Shown: one piece after another, positions 17,151-25,997 of the stretch
How the letters are laid out: every line of letters begins with the position of its first letter
Numbering within the stretch: position 1 is the first letter of the stretch
Assembly (NCBI GenBank): GCA_964577115.1
Contig: CAZNXJ010000015.1
Span: 1-64,000, forward strand
From: CAZNXJ01 sp964577115
GTDB taxonomy: Bacteria; Planctomycetota; Planctomycetia; Pirellulales; Pirellulaceae
Direction: 5' to 3'
Length of the DNA stretch: 64,000 nt
Position numbers and translations under genes: made by a program
Notes under the pieces: generated by a model
Database searches by the model: none
The model's input: only the letters and a program-made list of their open reading frames with translations
Told to the model about the DNA's origin: nothing

Positions 17151-19043
17151 GTGCAATTCTTCGACCTTGTCAACCAGTTAATTGTCGACACTAAGGGTGT
17201 TGCCGAGGGCTGGGCGGTGGCGCCGGACTCGTCCGTGCGTGCGTTCCTGCCCGAGATAACGATCTGCCTCACGATCCTCGTGATGCTGTTCGTGCGACTA
17301 TTCCGCTGGGGCGATTCGCTGGACCGCTTCCTCAGCCGCTTTCTCGGCGGCGGGACCGCGTTCTATATCGCGCTGATCGGTACGGCATTGGCCCTGGTGG
17401 CCTCGGCACCGGGCTTCCAACTGAGCCAGGTCCGTGACGAGGCCGCGTGGGCGATGGATCCCGCGTCCGCCGTGCGCATGGAAATCTTCACGGGAATGCT
17501 GGTCTACGACACGTTCACGGTGTTCGTGCGCTGCCTGTTGTTCGTGTTCATCCTGCTGTTCCTCGTGTTCACTCGGCTCACGCAGATTCCCGATCGCGAC
17601 GACGCGCCGGACATCTACACGCTTGTGCTGGGGGCGACGCTCGGCATGTGTCTGATGGCGTCGGCCAACCATCTGCTGATGGTGTTTCTCGGCGTCGAGA
17701 TGGCCAGCGTGCCGTCGTACGCTCTGGCCGGCATGCTGAAGGGACGCCGCGTGAGCAGTGAAGCAGCGCTGAAGTACGCCGTGTACGGGGCCGGTGCCGC
17801 TGGCGTGATGCTGTACGGTATTAGCCTGATCGCGGGCATCCTGAATACCGCACATCTGCCGACGTTAGCCGTCCAACTGGCCCAGCTCGATGTGCCCGAA
17901 ATCATTCGTTCGGGACAAGGCACCGAACAGCTTCTGGTGCTCGCCATGGGCGGGCTCATGCTGCTGGTGGGCGTCGCCTTCAAGCTCTCGGCCGTCCCAT
18001 TTCATTTCTGGTGCCCCGACGTGTTTGAAGGGGCCGCAGCTGAAATCGGCGCGTTCCTCAGCGTCGCCTCGAAGGCCGCTGCCCTCGCCCTGCTCGTCCG
18101 CGTCGCCATCGGCTTCAGCGCGATTCCCGGCGGCACGGCTCCCTTCGAAGAACCTCTGCGGCCTGGCGCACGAACGGCAATGGCCGAACGGGCCGAGGAT
18201 TCCGAGGACCTTGCCCTATTTTCGGTGGCCGATACGGCGGTGGCTGCCGATGTCGAAGCCGAGGATGCGGCGGCTAGCGCCGCGAGCCAGGAGGGCGGCG
18301 AGCTGTCACGAGCCGAAGCGATGGCGCGGCTCCAGCCGGTGCGCCACTTCGCCGGTCGGCTGATCGCGCTCATGGCCATCGTCACATGCACGTTCGGTAA
18401 TCTCGCGGCGTATGGGCAGACGAACATCAAACGCCTGCTGGCCTACTCTACCATCGCGCACGCCGGCTACATGATCATGGCCGTGTCGCCACTCATCGCG
18501 CTGGCCGAGATCGATTCGGCGTCCGCCGAGCGGGCTGTGGCGGGGATTGCGATTTACCTGGTCGTCTACTTGTTCATGAATCTGGGCGCCTTCGCGGTCG
18601 TGGCGTTTCTGCGGAACGAGATGCGGAGCGAAGAGCTGGCCGATTACGCGGGCCTGATTCGCCAGACCCCCATTCTCGTTGTCTGCTTCTCGATCATGCT
18701 TTTCAGCCTCGTGGGCTTGCCCCCGCTGGCAGGATTCATCGGTAAGTTTGCCGTATTCGCCGCGCTGGCCGACGGCTATCGCTTGACGAACGAAAGCTAT
18801 TTGCTGACGCTGCTCGTCGTGGGCTGTTTGAATACCGCGATCAGCCTGTTTTACTATCTCCGCGTCGTAAAAGTGATGACCATGGAGGCCGAGCCGGACC
18901 AGCGGCTGCCCGTGCGGCTGCCCTGGTATTCAATTCGCGGGGCCTACATTGCCCTGCTCACGTTGCCGCTCGTGCTGTTAATCGTCGGCTGGGACTGGGT
19001 CAGCACCATGGCCTTGGCGGCCGCCAAATACTTGCTTGTCTGA
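17151..19043 (+). CDS. nuoN: NADH-quinone oxidoreductase subunit N with Ala/Glu-rich insertion
   Basis: A 630-residue antiporter-like subunit (usual length about 470-500). Motifs include MVFLGVEMASVPSYALAGM (177-195) and LSAVPFHFWCPDVFEG (279-294). An acidic, Ala-rich insertion of about 70 residues (328-398) separates two helices that are normally joined by a short loop. GTG start at 17151, with GAAAGAG upstream. It is the last nuo gene in the block; a small helical protein, TatD and a thioredoxin-fold protein follow at short distances, so the transcript may continue. Confidence 0.94.
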   Translation: MQFFDLVNQLIVDTKGVAEGWAVAPDSSVRAFLPEITICLTILVMLFVRLFRWGDSLDRFLSRFLGGGTAFYIALIGTALALVASAPGFQLSQVRDEAAWAMDPASAVRMEIFTGMLVYDTFTVFVRCLLFVFILLFLVFTRLTQIPDRDDAPDIYTLVLGATLGMCLMASANHLLMVFLGVEMASVPSYALAGMLKGRRVSSEAALKYAVYGAGAAGVMLYGISLIAGILNTAHLPTLAVQLAQLDVPEIIRSGQGTEQLLVLAMGGLMLLVGVAFKLSAVPFHFWCPDVFEGAAAEIGAFLSVASKAAALALLVRVAIGFSAIPGGTAPFEEPLRPGARTAMAERAEDSEDLALFSVADTAVAADVEAEDAAASAASQEGGELSRAEAMARLQPVRHFAGRLIALMAIVTCTFGNLAAYGQTNIKRLLAYSTIAHAGYMIMAVSPLIALAEIDSASAERAVAGIAIYLVVYLFMNLGAFAVVAFLRNEMRSEELADYAGLIRQTPILVVCFSIMLFSLVGLPPLAGFIGKFAVFAALADGYRLTNESYLLTLLVVGCLNTAISLFYYLRVVKVMTMEAEPDQRLPVRLPWYSIRGAYIALLTLPLVLLIVGWDWVSTMALAAAKYLLV

Positions 19044-19055
19044 CGAGGGGCTACT

Positions 19056-19505
19056 GTGTTCATGACGCCGATGTCGAGCGAGGAGATTCTGAACCAGATA
19101 CTGGTGCTCCACCACCGGTCGCTGGCCACCTACCTGGGCGATGCACGCCCTTGGGCCGAATTTACTCGCGAGGAGCAGGCACAGCAGCTGTTGACAAGCA
19201 TCGTGACCGACCAGCACCGGACGGTAGACGAGATCAACGAGCTGCTGCTCGAGCGGAATCATACGCCGCACTTCGGCGAGTTCCCGATGTCGTACACGGG
19301 CCTGCACGATCTGTCGTTCTCGTTTCTGCTCAAGAAAATGATCGAGCAACAGCAGCGGATCATCCGGCAGATCGAGACCTATGTCCCGCAGCTGGCCAAG
19401 GACGATGTCGCTCGCGCGGTAGCCGAACGGTCGCTGGGTGCCGCCAAAGCGCATCTCGAAATGCTACAGCAGGCGGAGCAGCTTCATTCCGCCTCTGCCG
19501 CCTAG
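19056..19505 (+). CDS. Hypothetical helical protein
   Basis: A 149-residue, mostly helical soluble protein that I do not recognise. It contains several His and Glu residues spaced as in a four-helix bundle (LVLHHRSLATYL, VTDQHRTVDEINELLLER, KKMIEQQQRIIRQIETY). It starts 12 bases after nuoN with GAGGGG upstream; either GTG at 19056 or ATG at 19062 could be used. tatD begins 10 bases after its stop. A ferritin-like or DinB-like fold is conceivable but unproven. Confidence 0.7.
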   Translation: MFMTPMSSEEILNQILVLHHRSLATYLGDARPWAEFTREEQAQQLLTSIVTDQHRTVDEINELLLERNHTPHFGEFPMSYTGLHDLSFSFLLKKMIEQQQRIIRQIETYVPQLAKDDVARAVAERSLGAAKAHLEMLQQAEQLHSASAA

Positions 19506-19515
19506 GCCTTACGCC

Positions 19516-20295
19516 GTGGAACTGTTCGACACTCACGCCCATTTAGATGACGAGCAATTCGCGGCCATCCGCGACGACGTCATCGAACGAGCGGCTGCCG
19601 CTGGCGTCACGAGCATTGTGGCGGTCGGCACGACGGCCGCATCGAGCCGGGCGTGCATCGCGCTAGCCGAGCGGTACTCGCAGGTATTCGCGGCGGTCGG
19701 AATTCAGCCCAACCACTGCGCGGAAGCGCGCCCCGAACACTGGGATGAAGTCCGACAAATGAGCGGCGCGCGGCGCGTCGTGGCCATTGGAGAAACGGGG
19801 CTCGACCGCTACTGGGACTACACGCCGTTCGACGTGCAGCAGGACTACTTTCAGCGGCACCTCGAGTTGGCTCGGGAAACCGGCCTGCCGTTCATCGTTC
19901 ATATGCGCGACTGCCTGGAAGACATCCTCGTGATGCTGCGGGAAGCGCGCCGGCACGGGCCGCTGCGGGGTGTGATGCATTCCTACACGGGGAATGCCGA
20001 AGGCGCTGCCGAGTGCATCGATTTGGGACTTCACATCAGCTTCGCGGGTATGGTGACGTACAAAAAGTCCGGCGATTTGCGCGCGGTGGCCGCGAGCATT
20101 CCCGCGGATCGCATTTTGATCGAGACCGATTCACCGTATCTGTCGCCACACCCGCGTCGCGGTCAGCGTCCCAACGAACCTGCGCTGATCGTGCACACGG
20201 CAGAATGCCTAGCGGCAGAACGAGGCGAAACGCTGGAAGCATTTGCTCGGACGACAACGGCGAATGCCCGGGAACTGTTTCGCCGCCTCGACTGA
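19516..20295 (+). CDS. TatD family metal-dependent hydrolase
   Basis: A 259-residue TIM-barrel hydrolase of the TatD/YcfH family; characterised members are Mg-dependent DNases, and some act on D-aminoacyl-tRNA or in DNA repair. All metal ligands are visible: His7 and His9 (DTHAHLDD), Glu93 (GETGLD), His129 (FIVHMRD), His155 (HSYTGN) and Asp205 (ETDSPYL). The start is GTG at 19516, 10 bases after the preceding gene, because the family begins exactly at this point; the upstream in-frame extension overlaps that gene. No tatABC genes are nearby, so a role in Tat export is not implied. Confidence 0.9.
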   Translation: MELFDTHAHLDDEQFAAIRDDVIERAAAAGVTSIVAVGTTAASSRACIALAERYSQVFAAVGIQPNHCAEARPEHWDEVRQMSGARRVVAIGETGLDRYWDYTPFDVQQDYFQRHLELARETGLPFIVHMRDCLEDILVMLREARRHGPLRGVMHSYTGNAEGAAECIDLGLHISFAGMVTYKKSGDLRAVAASIPADRILIETDSPYLSPHPRRGQRPNEPALIVHTAECLAAERGETLEAFARTTTANARELFRRLD

Positions 20296-20404
20296 CCACC
20301 CCGATGCCGCGTTGTGGCCTCGTAGAGCCAGCAGTATCATGAGCAGCGAGCGATCGGGGCTGCCCCGGCGCGCTAAGGACGAGAACACGAGGAGACGACT
20401 GCTC

Positions 20405-20998
<594 letters not shown>

Positions 20999-21094
20999 CC
21001 GGGCACGCATTCGGGCCACCACGCATCGGGTGAGGCAGGCGCGCCCGTCGGGTTCAGGTAAGTGGCAAACACGCCGCTGGGGCCGCGGGCTGGT

Positions 21095-21538
21095 TTAAGC
21101 GTCGAGCACGAGCGATCCGGGCTCCGGAGACGCCGTCTCGACGGGGGCGCTGGGAGTGCCGCTGCCCTGTGCGAGTTGCTCGCAGACCTGACGCCAGGTT
21201 TCCCGTTCGTAATCGAGTAGCTCGGCGATGCGTGACAGCGGCTCGGGGTTTTGCTCGAGAAGCGCCGTCGCGAGCGATTGATACAAGTAGGTATAGAGCG
21301 CAAGCACGCGCCGCGTCAGCTCGGTGTCGTCCCGGCGGATCGCCCCCGTCAGTTCGCTCAAGATCGCCCGCGCCCGCTCGCCAAACTCCAGCGCCGCCCC
21401 GACATTCTGCTCGGACCAGGCCGCTTGCGCCTGCCGAACATAACGGACGGCGGCATCGAGCAGCATCAACCGTAGACGCTGGGGAGTGGCGGTAAGGACT
21501 TGGCCTTCGAGATACGTGTCGCGAGCGCTGCTGTGCAT
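21095..21538 (-). CDS. fliS: Flagellin export chaperone FliS
   Basis: A 147-residue helical protein. TYLEGQVLTATPQRLRLMLLDAAVRYVRQA matches in pieces the FliS opening (YxxxxVxTAsPxeLixMLYdg), and the later helices containing LTRRVLALYTYLYQSL fit the four-helix bundle that wraps the flagellin C-terminus before export. The ATG at 21538 with GGAAGAG upstream is preferred; the frame continues upstream to 21586. In many bacteria fliS follows fliD directly; here mqnD and a small membrane protein on the opposite strand separate them. The last 25 residues are Pro/Ser-rich. Confidence 0.88.
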   Translation of the reverse strand: MHSSARDTYLEGQVLTATPQRLRLMLLDAAVRYVRQAQAAWSEQNVGAALEFGERARAILSELTGAIRRDDTELTRRVLALYTYLYQSLATALLEQNPEPLSRIAELLDYERETWRQVCEQLAQGSGTPSAPVETASPEPGSLVLDA

Positions 21539-21802
21539 CGTGATTGCTCTTCCTTCGTACGAGCGAGTGTGTCTAGCTCCTTCCATCGGCCTTGGAGCGG
21601 GCGGGTGTTAGCGTTCTGTGGATGATGCGCTTTAATCTCGTTAGGCAATTTGGAGAAAAGAGTGATCCGCTGGCAGCGTGAGTTAACAAGCCGGCGCGCG
21701 TGCGGTTGGTCGCTGAGGCACCACCCGGTTGCAACCCAGCGCGGTATGCACGATGATTCGGCCTGCGAAGGACCTTTACTTGTAACGCAACGACGAGCTG
21801 CC

Positions 21803-22654
21803 ATGACCATTCGTATTCGTGTGGGGCACAGCCCGGATTCCGACGACGCCTTCATGTTCTACGCCCTCGCCAAGGACAAACTGGATACCGGCGAGTACCG
21901 TTTTGAACATGAGCTGGTGGACATTGAAACGCTGAATCGACGAGCGTTCAATGCCGAACTGGAACTAACGGCTGTCAGCCTGCACGCGTACGCTTATCTC
22001 ACGGATAAATACGTTTTGTGCACCTGCGGGGCGAGCATGGGAGACCGGTACGGGCCGATGGTCGTGACGCGAGAACCGACGACGCGCGAGCAGTTGAAGG
22101 GGCGCCGGATCGCGGTCCCAGGCACGCTGACCACGGCCTTCCTCGGACTCAAGCTCTGGCTCGGCCCGGACGTTGAATACGTCGTCGTTCCCTTCGATCA
22201 GATCCTTGATATCGTCGTGCAGGGACACTGGAACAACGAACCGGTGGACGCGGGCCTGATTATCCACGAAGGGCAGTTGACGTACGGCGATCAGCAGCTG
22301 CACCTGGTCGTGGACCTCGGAGCCTGGTGGCACGAGGAAACCGGATTACCACTGCCGCTTGGCGCGAACGCCATCCGGCGCGATTTGGGGCCGGATGTGA
22401 TGCGCGATGTGAACCGCCTGCTGCACGCGAGCATCGCCTACGGGCTCGAGCATCGGGAGGAAGCCCTGGACTATGCCCTCCAGTTCGGTCGGGGGCTCGA
22501 TCGCACCAAGGCGGACGAGTTTGTGGGCATGTACGTGAACGACTGGACGCTCGACTTCGGTCCGCGCGGGCGCGAAGCGGTCGCGAAACTGCTCGAACGA
22601 GGCCATTCGGCCGGCATTATCCCGCACCTCGTGCAACCCGAGTTCGTGGAATGA
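21803..22654 (+). CDS. mqnD: 1,4-dihydroxy-6-naphthoate synthase, MqnD (futalosine menaquinone pathway)
   Basis: A 283-residue enzyme that makes 1,4-dihydroxy-6-naphthoate from cyclic dehypoxanthine futalosine, the step before ring prenylation in menaquinone synthesis. The start IRVGHSPDSDDAFMFYALA and the later TAVSLHAYAYL, VPGTLTTAFLGLKLW and DAGLIIHEGQLTY are the MqnD substrate-binding segments of a periplasmic-binding-protein-like fold. The ATG at 21803 gives the family length. No other mqn gene is present. It implies menaquinone as a respiratory quinone, consistent with the complex I genes nearby. It sits in the opposite orientation within the flagellar region. Confidence 0.9.
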   Translation: MTIRIRVGHSPDSDDAFMFYALAKDKLDTGEYRFEHELVDIETLNRRAFNAELELTAVSLHAYAYLTDKYVLCTCGASMGDRYGPMVVTREPTTREQLKGRRIAVPGTLTTAFLGLKLWLGPDVEYVVVPFDQILDIVVQGHWNNEPVDAGLIIHEGQLTYGDQQLHLVVDLGAWWHEETGLPLPLGANAIRRDLGPDVMRDVNRLLHASIAYGLEHREEALDYALQFGRGLDRTKADEFVGMYVNDWTLDFGPRGREAVAKLLERGHSAGIIPHLVQPEFVE

Positions 22655-22661
22655 ACAGCGC

Positions 22662-22907
22662 ATGAGCAGCACGCCAGATGATCGATCGAGGCGTCGCCCG
22701 CGGCTTGCGGGACTTGGGTTCAGCGTGGCCATCGGCGGACTCATCATTCTGCTGGGGGCCATCGCGCTGGCCATGCCGCTACTCGGCCAGATCGGCCTCG
22801 TCGTCTTCGCTGGGCCGGTGCTCTTCGGCATGATCGCGGGCCTGCACTATCTGGTCTGGGGCCGGTGGCTCACCAAACGCCTTCACGACGATTCGCCGAA
22901 CAGTTAG
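22662..22907 (+). CDS. Small two-helix membrane protein, hypothetical
   Basis: An 81-residue protein with a basic N-terminus, two hydrophobic helices (about residues 17-38 and 43-66) and a hydrophilic tail. It begins 7 bases after mqnD and is likely co-transcribed with it. I recognise no family. Its hydrophobicity pattern and tight spacing make it plausible as a real gene. Confidence 0.6.
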   Translation: MSSTPDDRSRRRPRLAGLGFSVAIGGLIILLGAIALAMPLLGQIGLVVFAGPVLFGMIAGLHYLVWGRWLTKRLHDDSPNS

Positions 22908-23043
22908 CCCAAGCCCTTGCGAGTTCCCAGGACGATTCGCGCGATTCGTACGCGCGGATGCGCTGCGGCCGACGCACCGCGGGCCTCCAAGCGTCGTCGC
23001 GCCCACGCCGCAGCGATTCGGCGCATGCGAAGCCGCCACGGCT

Positions 23044-25776
23044 TTACTGGAGTGGCGGAATGGCTTGAATATTGTTGATCGCCGTGAGGCTATCCTGGAG
23101 ACGCGCGATAGTCAGTTCCAGCTGATAGAACTGGCGTAGCAGGCGCGTTCGCTCGCGATCGAGCCGCGCATTGAGCGTTTCGATGCGTTCGTTCGCGGAT
23201 TCGATTTTCCCTTGCAGCACATCGTTCCGGTTGAGCAGCACCGAATTATTGACACCGGCGAGCCGTTCGATCGTCTTGTCCATCCGAGCGGCAAAACCGA
23301 GTTCGGCCTTCGTAAAGAACGTTTCAACATCCTCAGGCCGCTCGGCGAAGACCTCTTTCAGCTTCGTCATGTCGAGGTCGATCTCACCGTCGTCGCGCAG
23401 GCCGAATCCGAGCTCTTCGAGCGAGCGAATACTACCGGCACCAATGATCGCACCGGATACAAGGCCGCTCAGTGCCATCTCGACGCGGAGCGCCTCGCTC
23501 GAACCGAATAACGTCCCCGTGGTGTTTGTGTTGGGATCAAAGGCGGTCAATTCCTTGAGCTGCTTGATCGTCGCGTTGTACTTCTCGACGAACAGTTTGG
23601 CGTTGGTTTCGAGCAACTTGTCGCTGGAACTAACCCGTATTTCAACCGGTTCGGTCGAGGTTCCCTGAATCGTGAGCGTCAGTCCATCGACAACCGAGTG
23701 AAACGTATTTGTCGGCGACGAAGCCAGAATACCGCCGCCAGTCGCGCCTGAACCAATAAGTAGTAATGCGTCCTGCGCGGCGACCACTTCCTGGAACGGC
23801 AAGTTCAGTTCACCGCTATCGATAAGCAGCTGCCCGCGGCGTCCCGACACGCCGCTCGTGATCGACAGCCGATGCGGCGTCATGCCGCTGCCGTCACTGA
23901 AGATGCTCGCGCTGATCTTGAAGCCGGATTCGTTGATCCGATTGACCAGATCCGTCAGCGTGTCATCGTCGTCCAATTCGATCTTCAAAGCGGTGGAACC
24001 GGACAGCACCTGAGTCATGACACCGCCGATTTCGACGGCCGTAGATTGACCAGCGATCCCGAGCTGGCTCGCCGCGCGGCCGCCTCCCGAGTCGGTAACG
24101 GTGATGGCCGTACTTCCGCCTCCCGTGTCGACCAAGGCGATCCCGTCACCGGCGTCATTGATCCGCGCTTCGAGTGCCAGCCCCAGGCCGTTGATCGCAT
24201 CCAGGACATCACCGATGGTTTTGGGCTGAAGTACCGTCAGGTTCACAGCCTTCGTAACGCCGAGCGTATCGGTGATTGTAAACGATCCGTTCGATACGCC
24301 GCTGCCTTGTTTCCAGTCGGACAGCAGCGTTTGCCGGCTGACGATCTGACGATCCAAGCTGCCACTGTCGACGCTCGTGACTGCATCATCGACGGCGATT
24401 CCCAGGGCCGTGGCTGTGCCGGTCCCGTCGGCATCGGTCACTTGGAAATTGGCGGCGCTGGCTCCCGTCGTGTCGCGAAGTTGAATGCCATGGCGCGCCT
24501 GATTTAGACTCGCCTCGATTCCCAGGCCCGCGGAATTGATCGCGGCGAGCACATCGTCGACCGTTTCGGCATCGCTCAGATCAACCGTGGCCGTGGCGCC
24601 GGTGCGGTCGGTGAGTTGAATTTGGCCGAGCGTGCCAAAACCGCGCCCGCCGTGAAGGGCCGAGAGCAGCGTGGTCTTGAGTCCTCCCAGCAAGCGCTGG
24701 CCGGCGATCGAACCGCTGGACGTTGCTGCCGCCAAGCCCAGTTCTTCGGCTAGCGTTCCGTCCCCCACACTGCTGACCGCAAACTGCCCGCCACCGCTCG
24801 TCAGGTCAATCAATTCCAACCGATCGCCGTCGGCGTGAATGCGTGCCTGGAGCCGATTCGGGTCGGCCGCATTGAGCGCGTCGAGTAAGTCGCCGAGCGT
24901 CGCTTCCGACGCAGCAAAGTCGAAGTTGATGCGTAGCGGCGCGCTGCCGTTACGAAACAGGACTTCGAGCTCATCGACTCCTTCGCGGAATGTTAAGCCG
25001 TTGCCATGATTTAGCTGGCTGAGCGGTACTGCCGTGTTGAGCCGGACGATGTCCTGTCCCAAAGCCGTGGAGTCAGCGACATCGATGGCGGCAAGCCCGA
25101 GATCGGCTGCTGTCGAACCGCTGCCGACGTCCTGGACTTTGAGGTTGGAGGTCGTCTGTCCGGTCAGATCCGTCAACTGGATGGAGTCGCCTGAGACGCC
25201 GGCGGAAACGCGAATATTCTCCGCGGAGTTAATCGCGTTCAATACATCGTCGATGGTGCGCGCTCGGCTGAGATCGATCACCTCGCTCGCACCACTGCGA
25301 TCCGTAATGCGGATCTTGCCTCGCTGAACCCCCGCTCCGCCGTTCAGTGCACCGAGTTCCAGCGCCTCATCGAGAAACCCGCCGAATTTGAACGAGATCG
25401 TCCCGGCGCCGAGTGGCTGGTCAGTGGCGGCGAATCCACCGCTGAGCAATTGGTGCGACTGCGCCTGCTGGACGGGTACGAACGTATGACTGCCCACCGC
25501 CGGTGTACCGTTCTTAGCGGCGGACAAGACGGCCGAATTGGACGATGTCACCGCACTTTCATGAAACACCGCGGATTGGCCAAGATTCCTCGCGGCAAGC
25601 TGAATGGCGATGACGGAGGCGGTAAGGCTGGTAACTGCGACCTGTTGCTGTTTGAGCGCCGCGACGCGTGAAACCATCAGGTCGCGCGGCCGGGCGGAGA
25701 TCGCCAGCAGCTTATTGACGGTGTCCTCGATCGGGACTCCCGTCATCAGACCCACGCTGGATTGAATTCCGGCCAC
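23044..25776 (-). CDS. fliD: Flagellar filament cap protein FliD, enlarged by Flagellin_IN repeats
   Basis: The hook-associated protein 2 that caps the filament and guides flagellin polymerisation. The N-terminus (GLMTGVPIEDTVNKLL...RP) and the coiled-coil C-terminus (about residues 850-900) are typical FliD ends. At 910 residues it is about twice the usual size. The middle holds four similar repeats of about 80 residues at roughly 150-228, 262-348, 383-460 and 496-574, each with I-T-D-x-x-G...T-x-x-D-V-L-x-A-I-N and ending in LGL or LGI, plus a fifth partial copy near 595-640. These match the Flagellin_IN motif. It follows fliC by 220 bases and a terminator. Confidence 0.93.
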   Translation of the reverse strand: MAGIQSSVGLMTGVPIEDTVNKLLAISARPRDLMVSRVAALKQQQVAVTSLTASVIAIQLAARNLGQSAVFHESAVTSSNSAVLSAAKNGTPAVGSHTFVPVQQAQSHQLLSGGFAATDQPLGAGTISFKFGGFLDEALELGALNGGAGVQRGKIRITDRSGASEVIDLSRARTIDDVLNAINSAENIRVSAGVSGDSIQLTDLTGQTTSNLKVQDVGSGSTAADLGLAAIDVADSTALGQDIVRLNTAVPLSQLNHGNGLTFREGVDELEVLFRNGSAPLRINFDFAASEATLGDLLDALNAADPNRLQARIHADGDRLELIDLTSGGGQFAVSSVGDGTLAEELGLAAATSSGSIAGQRLLGGLKTTLLSALHGGRGFGTLGQIQLTDRTGATATVDLSDAETVDDVLAAINSAGLGIEASLNQARHGIQLRDTTGASAANFQVTDADGTGTATALGIAVDDAVTSVDSGSLDRQIVSRQTLLSDWKQGSGVSNGSFTITDTLGVTKAVNLTVLQPKTIGDVLDAINGLGLALEARINDAGDGIALVDTGGGSTAITVTDSGGGRAASQLGIAGQSTAVEIGGVMTQVLSGSTALKIELDDDDTLTDLVNRINESGFKISASIFSDGSGMTPHRLSITSGVSGRRGQLLIDSGELNLPFQEVVAAQDALLLIGSGATGGGILASSPTNTFHSVVDGLTLTIQGTSTEPVEIRVSSSDKLLETNAKLFVEKYNATIKQLKELTAFDPNTNTTGTLFGSSEALRVEMALSGLVSGAIIGAGSIRSLEELGFGLRDDGEIDLDMTKLKEVFAERPEDVETFFTKAELGFAARMDKTIERLAGVNNSVLLNRNDVLQGKIESANERIETLNARLDRERTRLLRQFYQLELTIARLQDSLTAINNIQAIPPLQ

Positions 25777-25915
25777 GGTTCACCCGACAATTAAAGGTCG
25801 TGCGCTGTCGTCGGACCGCAAGATCGACGGATCCGGCAAAGTCTTCCTTTTCTTCGGCACGTGTTACCGGGCGGCTTCACTGATGCCGGACCGGTTTCGC
25901 GACGCGTGTAATACG

Positions 25916-25956
25916 AAAAAAGCCGCCGCGGGCCTCAAGGGCACGTCGGCGGCTTT
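25916..25956 (-). terminator. Rho-independent terminator of fliC
   Basis: On the minus strand a 10-bp stem (AAAGCCGCCG with CGGCGGCTTT, 18-base loop) is followed by TTT beyond the stem, completing a run of six Ts. It lies 42 bases after the fliC stop and would give flagellin its own abundant short transcript, with fliD read by leakage or from its own promoter. Confidence 0.85.
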
Positions 25957-25997
25957 CGCTATTTCGGAGGTGCTTTCGCCCACCGCTTGGCCGAACG

